A stretch of 42,659 nucleotides of DNA, taken from positions 1 through 42,659 of the forward strand of contig CAYWJW010000006.1 in NCBI GenBank assembly GCA_964458795.1, read 5' to 3'. The position numbers and the translations under genes were made by a program. The notes under the pieces are model-generated. The model was not told where the DNA came from and did not search any database. It worked only from the letters and a program-made list of their open reading frames with translations. How positions within the stretch are numbered: the stretch's first letter is position 1; each line of letters begins with the position of its first letter. Positions 23,534-32,920 of this stretch are shown here, piece after piece. The stretch is from JAJTHY01 sp964458795. GTDB taxonomy: Bacteria > Pseudomonadota > Alphaproteobacteria > Rickettsiales > Midichloriaceae.

Positions 23534-26395
23534 ATGACCGAAAATATCAGATCTCTATCATACCTATTTGGTAGTAATGCGGCATTCATAGAAGAGTTAT
23601 ACCAGCAGTTTTTAACCGATCCTAATTCAGTAGATGTCCAGTGGCATCAATATTTTCAGAGTTTGGGTGATAAGCCTGCAGATATTGCAAAAGCACTTAC
23701 AGGTGCAAGATGGAATCCTTCTCATAATAAGGTCATTGGTGTTGTAGATAAAGAAGAACAAAAAGCTGCTCAGAGCAAAAAAGCTGCAAACTTAACTGAT
23801 ATGAGTTCTGAAGCCATTAAGCTTAGTCTCAAGGCTATGCATTTGGTGGATGCTTACCGCACTTATGGTCATATGGATGTTGTGCTAGATCCGCTTGGGT
23901 TTAATAAACCAAAATATCATTCGGATCTTGACTATTTCACTCATGGAATTAAGGATTCAGATTTGGATAGTGAGGTATCATTAGGAGGATATCTAGGAAT
24001 AGATAAAATTAAACTACGCGATCTAATCGCGCATCTCAAGGCTATTTATAGTTCACGTATTGCTGCAGAATTCATGCATGTAGAAAGCCCAGATGAACGT
24101 GCATGGCTACAAGAGGTTTTAGAATCTCAAGCTGGACAATTACCATTAAGCAAAGCTGAAAGGCTGAAAGCTTTATATGATGTGATAGAATCTGAAATGT
24201 TTGAAAGCTATCTTCATACTAAGTTTCCTGGTAGCAAGAGGTTTTCAGTTGAAGGATTGGAAGGATTTGTTGCTGGCCTTGAGGCTGTGGTTAGAGAATC
24301 AGTGAAAGCTGGTATTGATGAATTCGTAATCGGTATGGCGCATCGTGGCAGGTTGAATACTTTAACTAAAGTTATGGGCAAACCTTATCATGCAATGTTC
24401 TCTGAATTTAAAGGAGAGCTAGCTTTTCCTGAAGAGATGGGGATTCCTGGAGATGTTAAGTATCACTTGGGCTTTTCTATCGATACTAAAATCGATGGAA
24501 AAACCATTCATATGAGCCTTGCTCCAAACCCATCTCACCTTGAAGTGGTGAATTCTGTAGTTCTTGGTAAGGTGCGTGCAAAGCAAGACTTAATAGATGA
24601 TACAGCGCATTCTAGAGTTTTGGGTATACTCATTCATGGCGATGCAGCATTTGCAGGTCAAGGTACTGTAATGGAAGCCTTAGCTCTTAGTCAGCTAAGT
24701 GCATATCATACTGGTGGTACGGTTCATATTGTAACGAATAATCAAATAGGCTTTACTACTAACCCTGTTGATTCTAGGTCTACTACTTATTGTACTGATA
24801 TCGCTAAATTTATTGGAGCACCAATATTTCATGTAAATGGTGATGATATAGATGCGATAGTATATGTAAGCAAGTTGGCTTCGGAATACCGTGCTCGCTT
24901 TAAGAAGGACGTAGTAATTGATGTGGTTGGGTATCGTAAATATGGTCATAACGAGGGTGATGAACCATTGTTTACGCAGCCTACCATGTATAACCTTATA
25001 AAAGATAAATTAAATCCTGCCGATACTTATGCTGCACAACTGCTTAATGAAGGGGTGGTAACAGAGGCTGAGGTTGCTGCTAAAAAAACTGAATTCAAGG
25101 CCAAGCTCGATAGCGAATTTGAGCTGTCGAAAACCTATAAAGTTGATAAAGCGGATTGGCTTGCTGGAAAATGGGCTAAGTTTTATATGCCTGATATCCG
25201 TCGCGAAGAGGTGATTACAGGAGTTGACCTTGAACGCCTTAAAGAAATTGGAAAAAAATTGTGTGAAGTGCCTCAGGGCTTTAATTTAAACCCAAAGATT
25301 GCACGCCAGCTTGAAATAAAGGCAAAGATGATAGACTCTGGTGAAGGTTTAGATTGGTCTGCTGGTGAATCTCTAGCATTTGCAACTTTGTTGGACGAAG
25401 GATATCCAATCAGGATGACCGGCCAAGATGTTGAGCGAGGAACATTCTCTCATCGTCACGCAGTACTTATTGATCAGGAATCAGAGTACAGATATATCCC
25501 TATGAACCACCTTTCTAATACGCAGACGGCAATTTTAAAGATAAAAAACAGCAATTTATCTGAATTTGCTGTTCTTGGATTTGAGTACGGATACAGTTTT
25601 ACCAATCCAGGATCACTCACGATTTGGGAGGCTCAGTTTGGTGACTTTGCTAATGGAGCACAGGTTGTTATTGATCAATATATAGCATCCGGTGAAGCTA
25701 AGTGGCTTAAGATGAGTGGTTTGGTTATGTTATTACCTCATGGTTATGAAGGGCAGGGGCCCGAGCATAGCTCTGCAAGGCCTGAGCGCTTTTTACAACT
25801 CTGTGCACGGGATAATATGCAAGTAGTTAATCCTACAACACCTGCTTCACTTTTCCATTTGCTGCGCAGACAAATGCACAGAAGCTTTAGAAAACCACTC
25901 ATAGTTATGTCTCCTAAATCCTTGTTAAGACATAAACTTGCAGTGTCTAGTTTAAGTGAGATGGCTGATGGTACTAAGTTTAGATTGGTGTTACCCGAAG
26001 TTGATACAACTATAGACCCAAAAGCTGTTAAGCGTGTGATCCTATGTAGTGGCAAAGTATACTACGATTTATTTGATCGTAGGCAGGAGCTGGCGAGAAA
26101 GGATGTTGTTATTATCCGTCTTGAGCAATTGTATCCATTTCCTAAATTTTCTCTTGCGGATGAACTTAAAAAGTATCCTAATGCTGAAGTTGTTTGGTGC
26201 CAGGAAGAACATGAAAATATGGGAGGATATTATTTTGTTGATCCAAGAATTGAAAAAGTGCTTGTAGCCATTGGTCACAAACATAAGCGTGCTAAATATG
26301 TTGGTAGAATGCGTTCAGCATCTCCTGCAGTTGGTTATTTGAAGCTCCACTTGGTAGAGCTCGCTAAATTGCTTGAAGATGCATTTGCTAAATAA
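23534..26395 (+). CDS. sucA: 2-oxoglutarate dehydrogenase E1 component
   Basis: This thiamine-diphosphate-dependent subunit of 953 residues decarboxylates 2-oxoglutarate and passes the succinyl group to lipoyl-E2. The N-terminal E2-binding segment (YLFGSNAAFIEELYQQFLTDP) is followed by a linker, HRGRLNTL, the ThDP-binding GDAAFAGQGTVMEA and NNQIGFTT, the KYGHNEGDEP loop, and the transketolase-like C-terminal half with PHGYEGQGPEHSSARPERFLQ. It appears complete. AGGAG stands 7 nt before the ATG. It leads the sucA-sucB-lpdA operon, which therefore supplies the whole complex. Confidence 0.97.
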   Translation: MTENIRSLSYLFGSNAAFIEELYQQFLTDPNSVDVQWHQYFQSLGDKPADIAKALTGARWNPSHNKVIGVVDKEEQKAAQSKKAANLTDMSSEAIKLSLKAMHLVDAYRTYGHMDVVLDPLGFNKPKYHSDLDYFTHGIKDSDLDSEVSLGGYLGIDKIKLRDLIAHLKAIYSSRIAAEFMHVESPDERAWLQEVLESQAGQLPLSKAERLKALYDVIESEMFESYLHTKFPGSKRFSVEGLEGFVAGLEAVVRESVKAGIDEFVIGMAHRGRLNTLTKVMGKPYHAMFSEFKGELAFPEEMGIPGDVKYHLGFSIDTKIDGKTIHMSLAPNPSHLEVVNSVVLGKVRAKQDLIDDTAHSRVLGILIHGDAAFAGQGTVMEALALSQLSAYHTGGTVHIVTNNQIGFTTNPVDSRSTTYCTDIAKFIGAPIFHVNGDDIDAIVYVSKLASEYRARFKKDVVIDVVGYRKYGHNEGDEPLFTQPTMYNLIKDKLNPADTYAAQLLNEGVVTEAEVAAKKTEFKAKLDSEFELSKTYKVDKADWLAGKWAKFYMPDIRREEVITGVDLERLKEIGKKLCEVPQGFNLNPKIARQLEIKAKMIDSGEGLDWSAGESLAFATLLDEGYPIRMTGQDVERGTFSHRHAVLIDQESEYRYIPMNHLSNTQTAILKIKNSNLSEFAVLGFEYGYSFTNPGSLTIWEAQFGDFANGAQVVIDQYIASGEAKWLKMSGLVMLLPHGYEGQGPEHSSARPERFLQLCARDNMQVVNPTTPASLFHLLRRQMHRSFRKPLIVMSPKSLLRHKLAVSSLSEMADGTKFRLVLPEVDTTIDPKAVKRVILCSGKVYYDLFDRRQELARKDVVIIRLEQLYPFPKFSLADELKKYPNAEVVWCQEEHENMGGYYFVDPRIEKVLVAIGHKHKRAKYVGRMRSASPAVGYLKLHLVELAKLLEDAFAK

Positions 26396-26414
26396 TTTAT
26401 AAGAAGGAGTTAAG

Positions 26415-27593
26415 ATGTCGATAAATATTATTGTTCCCCAGCTTGGAGAATCAGTCAGTGAAGCCACCATAGCCAAATGGCATAAGAAGGCAGGTGACTC
26501 AGTCGCTATGGATGAATTATTAGTTGAGCTTGAAACTGATAAAGTCACTTTGGAGGTTAATTCTCCTGCGAATGGTAAAATAGAATCAATTGAAGTTGCA
26601 GAAGGTGATACGGTTTTAGTAGGTGCTGTACTTGGTAAAATTATAGAAGGTGCAGCTGGTGCTAAACAGCCAGTTGCAGCAAAAGCACAAGCTCCAGTCG
26701 CTGCCCCGGCTCCAGTTGTAGCACCAAGCTCTCAATCTCCAGCAACTCCTATGGGGTCTCCTGCAGCCAATAAAATAGCACAGGACAAAGGTGTCAGCGT
26801 TGCAAGTATTCAAGGTTCTGGCAAAGATGGTAGAGTTACTAAAGGTGATGTATTAGAATCATCTCCAATGCCTATAGCAGCAATATCAACAGGTGTTAGG
26901 GAAGAGCGTGTTAGGATGACCAAACTACGCAAAACCATTGCAGAACGCCTTAAATATTCACAAAACACAGCAGCAATTCTTAGTACTTTCAATGAAGTTG
27001 ATATGTCAGAAGTATTTAGAATTCGCAAACAATATCAAGATCAATTCATAGAAAAACATGGTGTGAAGTTAGGCTTTATGTCGTTTTTTTCCAAAGCAGT
27101 GGTGAAAGCATTAAAGGATATACCGGCAATTAATGCTGAAATTGATGGTGATGAGATAGTTTATAAAAATCATTATGATCTAGGTATAGCAGTTGGTACT
27201 GATCAAGGCCTGGTAGTACCAGTTCTTCGCAATGTAGATCAGTTGTCATTTTCAGATATAGAAAAGAATATTGCAGATCTTGGTAAGAGAGCTCGTTTTG
27301 GCAAACTTACCATGGAAGATATGTCAGGTGCTACTTTCACTATAACCAATGGTGGTAGTTATGGTTCATTGCTTTCAACTCCAATTATCAATCCTCCTCA
27401 GTCTGGTATTTTAGGGATGCATAATATTGTGGAGAGACCAATGGCAGTAAACGGTCAAGTGGTAATACGTCCGATGATGTATATCGCACTTTCTTATGAC
27501 CATCGTATAGTTGATGGCAAAGAAGCGGTGACCTTCTTAGTTAAGATCAAACAGTTAGTAGAAAATCCAGAGAAGTTGCTTTTCGATCTTTGA
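26415..27593 (+). CDS. sucB: Dihydrolipoyllysine-residue succinyltransferase (E2)
   Basis: The 392-residue E2 core has one N-terminal lipoyl domain with the lipoylated lysine at 43 in ELETDKVTLEV, and an alanine/proline linker (PVAAPAPVVAPSSQSPATP). The peripheral subunit-binding domain near 115-148 (PAANKIAQDKGVSVASIQGSGKDGRV) and a catalytic domain ending with SYDHRIVDGKEA, carrying the acyltransferase histidine, complete it. It lies 19 nt after sucA with AAGGAG before the ATG. Confidence 0.96.
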   Translation: MSINIIVPQLGESVSEATIAKWHKKAGDSVAMDELLVELETDKVTLEVNSPANGKIESIEVAEGDTVLVGAVLGKIIEGAAGAKQPVAAKAQAPVAAPAPVVAPSSQSPATPMGSPAANKIAQDKGVSVASIQGSGKDGRVTKGDVLESSPMPIAAISTGVREERVRMTKLRKTIAERLKYSQNTAAILSTFNEVDMSEVFRIRKQYQDQFIEKHGVKLGFMSFFSKAVVKALKDIPAINAEIDGDEIVYKNHYDLGIAVGTDQGLVVPVLRNVDQLSFSDIEKNIADLGKRARFGKLTMEDMSGATFTITNGGSYGSLLSTPIINPPQSGILGMHNIVERPMAVNGQVVIRPMMYIALSYDHRIVDGKEAVTFLVKIKQLVENPEKLLFDL

Positions 27594-27621
27594 TAATAGT
27601 TTTTAAGTATATGGGGTATAT

Positions 27622-29031
27622 ATGACAGAAGTTAGAGAATTTGATGTAGTAGTAGTAGGTAGTGGCCCTGGTGGCTATGTGGCTGCGATTAAAGCAGCTC
27701 AGTTAGGCTTACAAGTTGCATGTATAGAGAAGCGTGGGACATTGGGCGGTACTTGCTTAAATGTCGGTTGTATTCCATCAAAAGCCTTGCTCCAGTCATC
27801 ACATAAATTTGAAGAAGCATCGCAACACATGGCAGAGCATGGCGTAGATGTAGGGTCAGTTAAATTAAACCTTGCTAAAATGATGGAGCGCAAAAATTCT
27901 GTAGTATCGCAACTTTGTCATGGCATAGAAGGGTTGTTCTTAAAGAATAAGGTCACATATCTAAAAGGTAATGGTAGTTTTATATCAGCTAACGAACTTC
28001 TAGTTAAGGGTGAAAAGGGTGAAGAAAAAATCCGTGCCAAAAATGTAATTATAGCGACGGGTTCAGATATAGCTCATGTACCTGGTATAACAATTGATGA
28101 AAAGCATATTGTCTCATCTACTGGTGCGTTGGAGCTAAAAAAAGTTCCTGCTAAATTAATAGTGATTGGCGGTGGCTACATTGGACTTGAGATGAGCTCA
28201 GTATGGTCTCGTTTAGGTAGTGAAGTAACAGTGGTCGAGTATATGGATCGTATAGCAGCCACTATGGATTCAGACATCTCCAAGGAATTTAAAAAGCTTT
28301 TAGAAAAACAAGGTATAAAATTCAAACTTGCCACTAAAGTTGTATCCGCAAAAGCAAATAGTAAAGGAGTTGAAGTTGTACTTGAGCCAGCTGCAGGAGG
28401 CGAAAAGGAAAAACATAATGTGGATGTAGTTCTTGTGTCTGTTGGGCGCCGGCCGTATACAGATGGGCTTGGTTTAGAAAATATTGGACTGAAGCCAGAT
28501 GAACGCGGCAAACTTTTGGTGAATGAAAAGTTACAAACGACTGTGCCTAATGTTTATGCGATAGGTGATGTTATATACGGCCCAATGCTTGCGCATAAAG
28601 CGGAAGAAGAAGGGGTTGCAGCTGCTGAAATCATAGCAGGACAGCATGGTCATGTTAATTATGATGCTATTCCTGGTGTTGTATATACGCATCCTGAAGC
28701 AGCATCCGTAGGTAAAACTGAAGATGAGCTTAAGAAGTTAGGTGTTGAATATAATGTAGGCAAGTATCCGTTTTTGGCGAACAGCCGTGCGCGCGCTAAT
28801 GGAGAGACTGATGGGTTTGTGAAGATTCTAGCAGATAAGAAAACCGATCAGATCCTAGGCGCACACATAATAGGTGCAAATGCTGGTGAGTTGATACAAG
28901 AGATAGTTTTAGGTATGGAGTTCAAAGCTGCAGCTGAAGATATAGCCCGCACCTCCCATGGCCATCCAGGACTTAGTGAAGCAGTTAAAGAAGCAGCAAT
29001 GGCTACTTACGGAAAACCAATTAATATGTAA
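27622..29031 (+). CDS. lpdA: Dihydrolipoyl dehydrogenase (E3)
   Basis: This FAD-dependent disulfide reductase of 469 residues reoxidises the lipoyl groups of the 2-oxoglutarate dehydrogenase complex. The FAD-binding GSGPGGYVAAI, the redox pair Cys45-Cys50 in GGTCLNVGCIPSKALL, the NAD-binding GGGYIGLEMSS, AIGDVIYGPMLAHKAEEE and the terminal active-site SHGHPGLSEA are all present. It is third in the suc operon, 28 nt after sucB. If other E3 copies exist elsewhere, this one is the dedicated partner of SucAB. Confidence 0.95.
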   Translation: MTEVREFDVVVVGSGPGGYVAAIKAAQLGLQVACIEKRGTLGGTCLNVGCIPSKALLQSSHKFEEASQHMAEHGVDVGSVKLNLAKMMERKNSVVSQLCHGIEGLFLKNKVTYLKGNGSFISANELLVKGEKGEEKIRAKNVIIATGSDIAHVPGITIDEKHIVSSTGALELKKVPAKLIVIGGGYIGLEMSSVWSRLGSEVTVVEYMDRIAATMDSDISKEFKKLLEKQGIKFKLATKVVSAKANSKGVEVVLEPAAGGEKEKHNVDVVLVSVGRRPYTDGLGLENIGLKPDERGKLLVNEKLQTTVPNVYAIGDVIYGPMLAHKAEEEGVAAAEIIAGQHGHVNYDAIPGVVYTHPEAASVGKTEDELKKLGVEYNVGKYPFLANSRARANGETDGFVKILADKKTDQILGAHIIGANAGELIQEIVLGMEFKAAAEDIARTSHGHPGLSEAVKEAAMATYGKPINM

Positions 29032-29044
29032 AAATATTTTGCAC

Positions 29045-29079
29045 AGGGACTTCCTCTGGTAAAAAATATCAAGTACAAT
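29045..29079 (+). promoter_or_regulatory. Promoter with AGGGACTTCC box after the suc operon
   Basis: AGGGACTTCCTC (29045-29056) lies 17 nt before TACAAT (29074-29079). Only the last bases differ from the box of the other promoters. It would start transcription near 29086 for the gene at 29112. Confidence 0.55.
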
Positions 29080-29111
29080 GGTAAATATAAGATCAGAAAA
29101 CCTTGCCTAAT

Positions 29112-29612
29112 ATGTACATAGATATTTTGAAAGTAGGGTTTGTAACACTTGCTAGTTTATCTGGCGCCACTTGCGCACGATATACAATGCGTGCAACAAA
29201 ATCGTGTTGTGCGGGCTTTTGCATTGAGGTACTTGGATTTGGGCTTAGCAGCTTGATTGCATATCGCAAACCAATTCTTGATGCTATAATAGAAAAGCAA
29301 TATATGAAAATGGGTTGTATTGCCATGTCTACCACCTCGTTCTTCTTGATTGCCGAGATAAGTTGTGGTGTGATTTATGGAAACACTAGAATACTAAATG
29401 GTAACATTAGCCGATGGTGTAGTGGGTTCTTCACTGATGAGTTTGTTAATAAATCTTATTTACCATTGCTTTTTGGTCCTAAAAAGAAAGGCGTTGATTA
29501 TGTTAGCTGGAATTTTCTAGGATCGCTTTTGAGCCCTAAAGAAGTAGGTATAATTACTGCAGCAGTTACAGCAAATACCCTTGCTTGTAATTCTATTGCT
29601 TCTAGGTTTTAA
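29112..29612 (+). CDS. Small polytopic membrane protein, unknown
   Basis: From the ATG at 29112 it has 166 residues; an in-frame TTG at 29103 would add three. It is rich in cysteine, serine and hydrophobic residues, with three or four likely helices: ILKVGFVTLASLSGATC, FCIEVLGFGLSSLIAY, MGCIAMSTTSFFLIAEISCG, and VGIITAAVTANTLAC near the end. I do not recognise the family. Its promoter belongs to the AGGGACTTCCAT class, which argues that it is a real, expressed gene. Confidence 0.5.
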   Translation: MYIDILKVGFVTLASLSGATCARYTMRATKSCCAGFCIEVLGFGLSSLIAYRKPILDAIIEKQYMKMGCIAMSTTSFFLIAEISCGVIYGNTRILNGNISRWCSGFFTDEFVNKSYLPLLFGPKKKGVDYVSWNFLGSLLSPKEVGIITAAVTANTLACNSIASRF

Positions 29613-29664
29613 GCAACCTGTTGGTGTAAAAAAATTTTTAGTGGAAAGTAGTTGTACCGTATTA

Positions 29665-29693
29665 TTGACTGAAGAATTGATATAAGGTATTTT
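29665..29693 (+). promoter_or_regulatory. Promoter upstream of pccB
   Basis: TTGACT (29665-29670) and TATTTT (29688-29693) are 17 nt apart, about 30 nt before the GTG start. This is a conventional sigma-70 layout without the special box. Confidence 0.5.
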
Positions 29694-29722
29694 GTTGTAT
29701 GAAAATTGGCTAGGGTTTTGCA

Positions 29723-31252
29723 GTGAAAATAGGTGAGTTACTAGAAAATGAACGGAAGCTTGCGCGCCTTGGTGGTGGGCAAGATAGAATAGATGCGCAG
29801 CATGAAAAGGGTAAGCTCACAGCGCGTGAGAGGATAGACCTGCTGCTTGATCCTGAATCATTTGAAGAAAATGACATGTTCGTCCGACATCGCTGCACTA
29901 ACTTTGGTATGGCTGATAAAAGCTTTCCGGGAGATGGTGTAGTAGCCGGGCACGGCACAATCAACGGTCGCATCGTATTTGTCTATAGCCAGGATTTTAC
30001 AACATTTGGTGGCTCTTTGAGCGAAACTAATGCCAAAAAGATCTGTAAAGTTCTGGATTCAGCTATGAAATTAGGTGCTCCAGTGATAGGGATTAACGAT
30101 TCCGGTGGTGCTCGTATCCAAGAAGGAGTAGATTCTCTGAGCGGTTATGGTGAGATTTTTCAGCGCAATGTCGATGCTTCAGGAGTTATACCACAGCTAT
30201 CTCTCATTATGGGGCCATGTGCAGGCGGAGCTGTGTATTCTCCAGCACTTACGGATTTCACCTTTATGGTGCGGGATACTTCGCACATGTATGTAACGGG
30301 TCCAGATGTAGTTAAAACAGTAACTCATGAAGTGGTTACGCATGAAAAACTAGGTGGTGCTAAGGTTCACACTTCTAAGAGTGGAGTGGCAGATATAGCT
30401 TATGCCAACGATGTAGAGTGTTTGCATCAAGCTAGGAGGTTTTTTAACTTCTTACCTTCATCTAACAAAGATGGAGTGCCTATTCGCCCAACCTACGATC
30501 CTGCGGATAGGATTGAAATGTCGCTTGAGACTTTAGTTCCTGAAAATGCGAATAAGCCTTATAACATGAAGACATTGATTGAAAAAATTGTAGATGAAGG
30601 TGACTTCTTTGAGATAAAACCAGACTTTGCTAAGAATATTATAGTGGGATTTGCTAGATTTGAGGGGCGCACAGTCGGTATAGTAGCAAATCAACCTATG
30701 CACTTGGCTGGTTGCTTGGATATAGATGCATCGCTTAAGGCTGCCAGATTTGTCAGGTTTTGTGATGCTTTTAATATCCCATTGCTTACCTTAGTTGATG
30801 TGCCTGGCTTCTTGCCTGGTGTTGAGCAGGAGCATGGCGGTATAATAAAGCATGGAGCAAAACTTCTATATGCCTATGCAGAAGCAACGGTGCCTAAAGT
30901 AACACTTATAGTACGTAAGGCCTATGGTGGTGCATATATAGTTATGAATTCAAAGCATTTACGTGGAGATGTAAATTATGCATGGATGAATGCGGAGATA
31001 GCAGTAATGGGGGCCAAAGGTGCTGCTGCTGTACTACATAGAGATTTAGCTTCTGATCCTGAACTTATGCAGGAAAAGATAGATGAATATCAGGCTAAAT
31101 TTGCCAACCCTATATTTGCAGCTTCTAGAGGCTTTGTGGATGATATTATCCGGCCATTTAACACTAGATGGCGCATCTGTAAAACTTTCTCCATGCTAGA
31201 ACGCAAAGAGGTGCGAAGGCCATGGCGTAAGCATGATAATCTACCACTATAA
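29723..31252 (+). CDS. pccB: Acyl-CoA (propionyl-CoA) carboxylase, carboxyltransferase beta subunit
   Basis: The 509-residue protein transfers CO2 from carboxybiotin to propionyl-CoA or a related acyl-CoA. Both crotonase-like halves are present, with oxyanion-hole glycines in GGARIQEGVDSL/GPCAGGAV and again in RKAYGGAYIVMN, and the family motif TGPDVVKTVTHE. It starts at GTG with AGGG upstream, and the N-terminus (ARLGGGQDRIDAQHEKGKLTARERI) aligns with the usual start. The biotin-carrying alpha subunit is not in the window. In Rickettsiales this subunit is encoded with pccA, so a partner elsewhere is expected. Confidence 0.9.
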   Translation: MKIGELLENERKLARLGGGQDRIDAQHEKGKLTARERIDLLLDPESFEENDMFVRHRCTNFGMADKSFPGDGVVAGHGTINGRIVFVYSQDFTTFGGSLSETNAKKICKVLDSAMKLGAPVIGINDSGGARIQEGVDSLSGYGEIFQRNVDASGVIPQLSLIMGPCAGGAVYSPALTDFTFMVRDTSHMYVTGPDVVKTVTHEVVTHEKLGGAKVHTSKSGVADIAYANDVECLHQARRFFNFLPSSNKDGVPIRPTYDPADRIEMSLETLVPENANKPYNMKTLIEKIVDEGDFFEIKPDFAKNIIVGFARFEGRTVGIVANQPMHLAGCLDIDASLKAARFVRFCDAFNIPLLTLVDVPGFLPGVEQEHGGIIKHGAKLLYAYAEATVPKVTLIVRKAYGGAYIVMNSKHLRGDVNYAWMNAEIAVMGAKGAAAVLHRDLASDPELMQEKIDEYQAKFANPIFAASRGFVDDIIRPFNTRWRICKTFSMLERKEVRRPWRKHDNLPL

Positions 31253-31264
31253 AAAGTATAAAGT

Positions 31265-31945
31265 ATGGAACCTTCTAATTCAGGTCATCGCAAGCGGTTG
31301 AGAGAGCGTTTTCTAAAAACCAACTTAAGAACATTACCGGACTATGAAATCCTAGAAATCATGCTGTTTTATGCCATACCTAGGGCCGATACCAAAGCGA
31401 TTGCCAAGCGATTATTGGCAGAATTTGGTTCGCTTGCCGGAGTTATAAACGCAGATGAAGCAGCGCTTAAGTCTATAGAAGGAGTAGGTGAGGGGGTAAA
31501 ATGTCTGTTTAAGGTGCTACTCGACTTCAGTTCAAGGTTACTTATGCCAACTAGCGTTCGCTCTCTCAACGTGCTAGATAATTGGCATTCGGTGCTAGAT
31601 TACTGCAAAATCACGATGGGGTATCAGAAGAAATCAGAATCCTTTCGGGTGCTTTATCTCAATAGGAAAAACCACCTAATCGCCGATGAGTTCCAAGACT
31701 ACGGCACTATTGACCGCGTGCATGTGTACCCAAGAGAAATAGCTAGAAAGGTAATAGAATCTGGAGCGAGCGCTGTAATACTAGTTCATAACCATCCAAG
31801 CGGAGACACCAAGCCCTCAAACGATGACTTGGTAGTAACCAAAAATATCGTCAAAGCCTTAGAACCCATAGGCGCTTTAGTGCACGATCATTTGATAGTT
31901 GCTGGGCAAGAGCACTTCTCATTTAGGTCAAATAGGCTGATTTGA
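31265..31945 (+). CDS. radC: RadC family JAMM-domain protein
   Basis: The 226-residue protein opens with a helix-hairpin-helix part (ALKSIEGVGEGVKCLFKVLL near residues 60-80). It ends with an MPN/JAMM metalloprotease-like fold showing the zinc ligands of HNHPSGDTKPSNDD and an upstream glutamate. Despite its name a repair role is doubtful and its substrate is unknown. It follows pccB by 12 nt and is probably co-transcribed. JAMM folds cut ubiquitin linkages in eukaryotes, but RadC is a widely conserved bacterial gene, so its presence near ubiquitin-like proteins need not mean anything. Confidence 0.9.
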   Translation: MEPSNSGHRKRLRERFLKTNLRTLPDYEILEIMLFYAIPRADTKAIAKRLLAEFGSLAGVINADEAALKSIEGVGEGVKCLFKVLLDFSSRLLMPTSVRSLNVLDNWHSVLDYCKITMGYQKKSESFRVLYLNRKNHLIADEFQDYGTIDRVHVYPREIARKVIESGASAVILVHNHPSGDTKPSNDDLVVTKNIVKALEPIGALVHDHLIVAGQEHFSFRSNRLI

Positions 31946-32022
31946 TATAGCTATATATATCTTACATTCCTTGACGGTTGAGCCTCGGTGCTGTAAAATT
32001 CATGCAATTCTAAGGTGTTGAT

Positions 32023-32916
32023 ATGTTTAAACTCTTTAACAAGCTTCATAGAGATCTACAAGGAATCGCATTTTTAATGCTGGCTTATGTATGCTTTGCA
32101 TCCTTAAATATCGCAAGTAAAGCGCTTTATACCGCCAACATTGACCCATTTGTAATTACCTTCTATCGCAGCTTTTTTTGCTTAGTGCTTATATTGCCTT
32201 TCGCAATTACTATGTTTATTAGAGGACATAAGTTCAGTTTTTCGAAAACCAATATGTATAAGGGTGCGGTAGATTTCCTAAGCATTCCAGTATGGATCAT
32301 GGCGGTATCGCATATGAATATACCAGAAGCAGTAGGGCTTACTTATATTACCCCAATCCTAACTGCCATTTTAGCCATTGTCTTCTTAAGAGATCGCTTA
32401 AGCTTAGATAAGTGGTTGGTTATGGGAGTTGGTCTATTTGGTGCATATGTAATCCTAAAGCCGGACTTTAATAATTTTAACTACTATAGCATTTATGCGC
32501 TTGTTACATGTACACTTTGGGCTACAGGTGGCATAATTACCAAGAATCTGAGTGATAACCAACATCCTGTGTTAATCGTGTTTTTCACTAATATTGTGAT
32601 AGCACTCCTCGCACTACCGTTCTTTATTGCTAATATGCATTGGCCTAATTCGTCTGAACTCGGCCTTTGTATACTTATGTCTGCATGCGCATCATTAGGT
32701 TATCTATTCCTCTCATATGCTTATAGAAGCACGAGACTTAGTAACCTCCTGCCGTATGACTATTTCAGGCTAATTTTTGCGACCATACTAGCCTATATCT
32801 TCCTAGGACAGATGATTGATGGCACTACAATCATCGGATCGGCACTGATTTGTACCAGCTCAATGTACCTGGCTCGCAAGCAAATTGCCGAGGTAAGAGA
32901 GGCAAAGGCAGTATAA
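32023..32916 (+). CDS. EamA/DMT-superfamily transporter
   Basis: The 297-residue protein has ten likely membrane helices in two EamA repeats: the first up to about residue 145 with VTFYRSFFCLVLILPFA and GLTYITPILTAILAIVFLRDRLS, the second with SLGYLFLSYAYRSTRLSNLLPYDYF. Rickettsiales carry several such permeases, one known to import S-adenosylmethionine; this sequence could be of that type but specificity is not readable. It converges on the next gene with a 4-nt gap. Confidence 0.85.
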   Translation: MFKLFNKLHRDLQGIAFLMLAYVCFASLNIASKALYTANIDPFVITFYRSFFCLVLILPFAITMFIRGHKFSFSKTNMYKGAVDFLSIPVWIMAVSHMNIPEAVGLTYITPILTAILAIVFLRDRLSLDKWLVMGVGLFGAYVILKPDFNNFNYYSIYALVTCTLWATGGIITKNLSDNQHPVLIVFFTNIVIALLALPFFIANMHWPNSSELGLCILMSACASLGYLFLSYAYRSTRLSNLLPYDYFRLIFATILAYIFLGQMIDGTTIIGSALICTSSMYLARKQIAEVREAKAV

Positions 32917-32920
32917 AGTC

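Noticed and set aside
31265..31945. RadC as a JAMM deubiquitinase acting on the ubiquitin-like proteins
   Set aside because: RadC is a widely conserved bacterial gene unrelated to ubiquitin systems, lies several kb away and in an operon with pccB; the fold similarity alone is not evidence.
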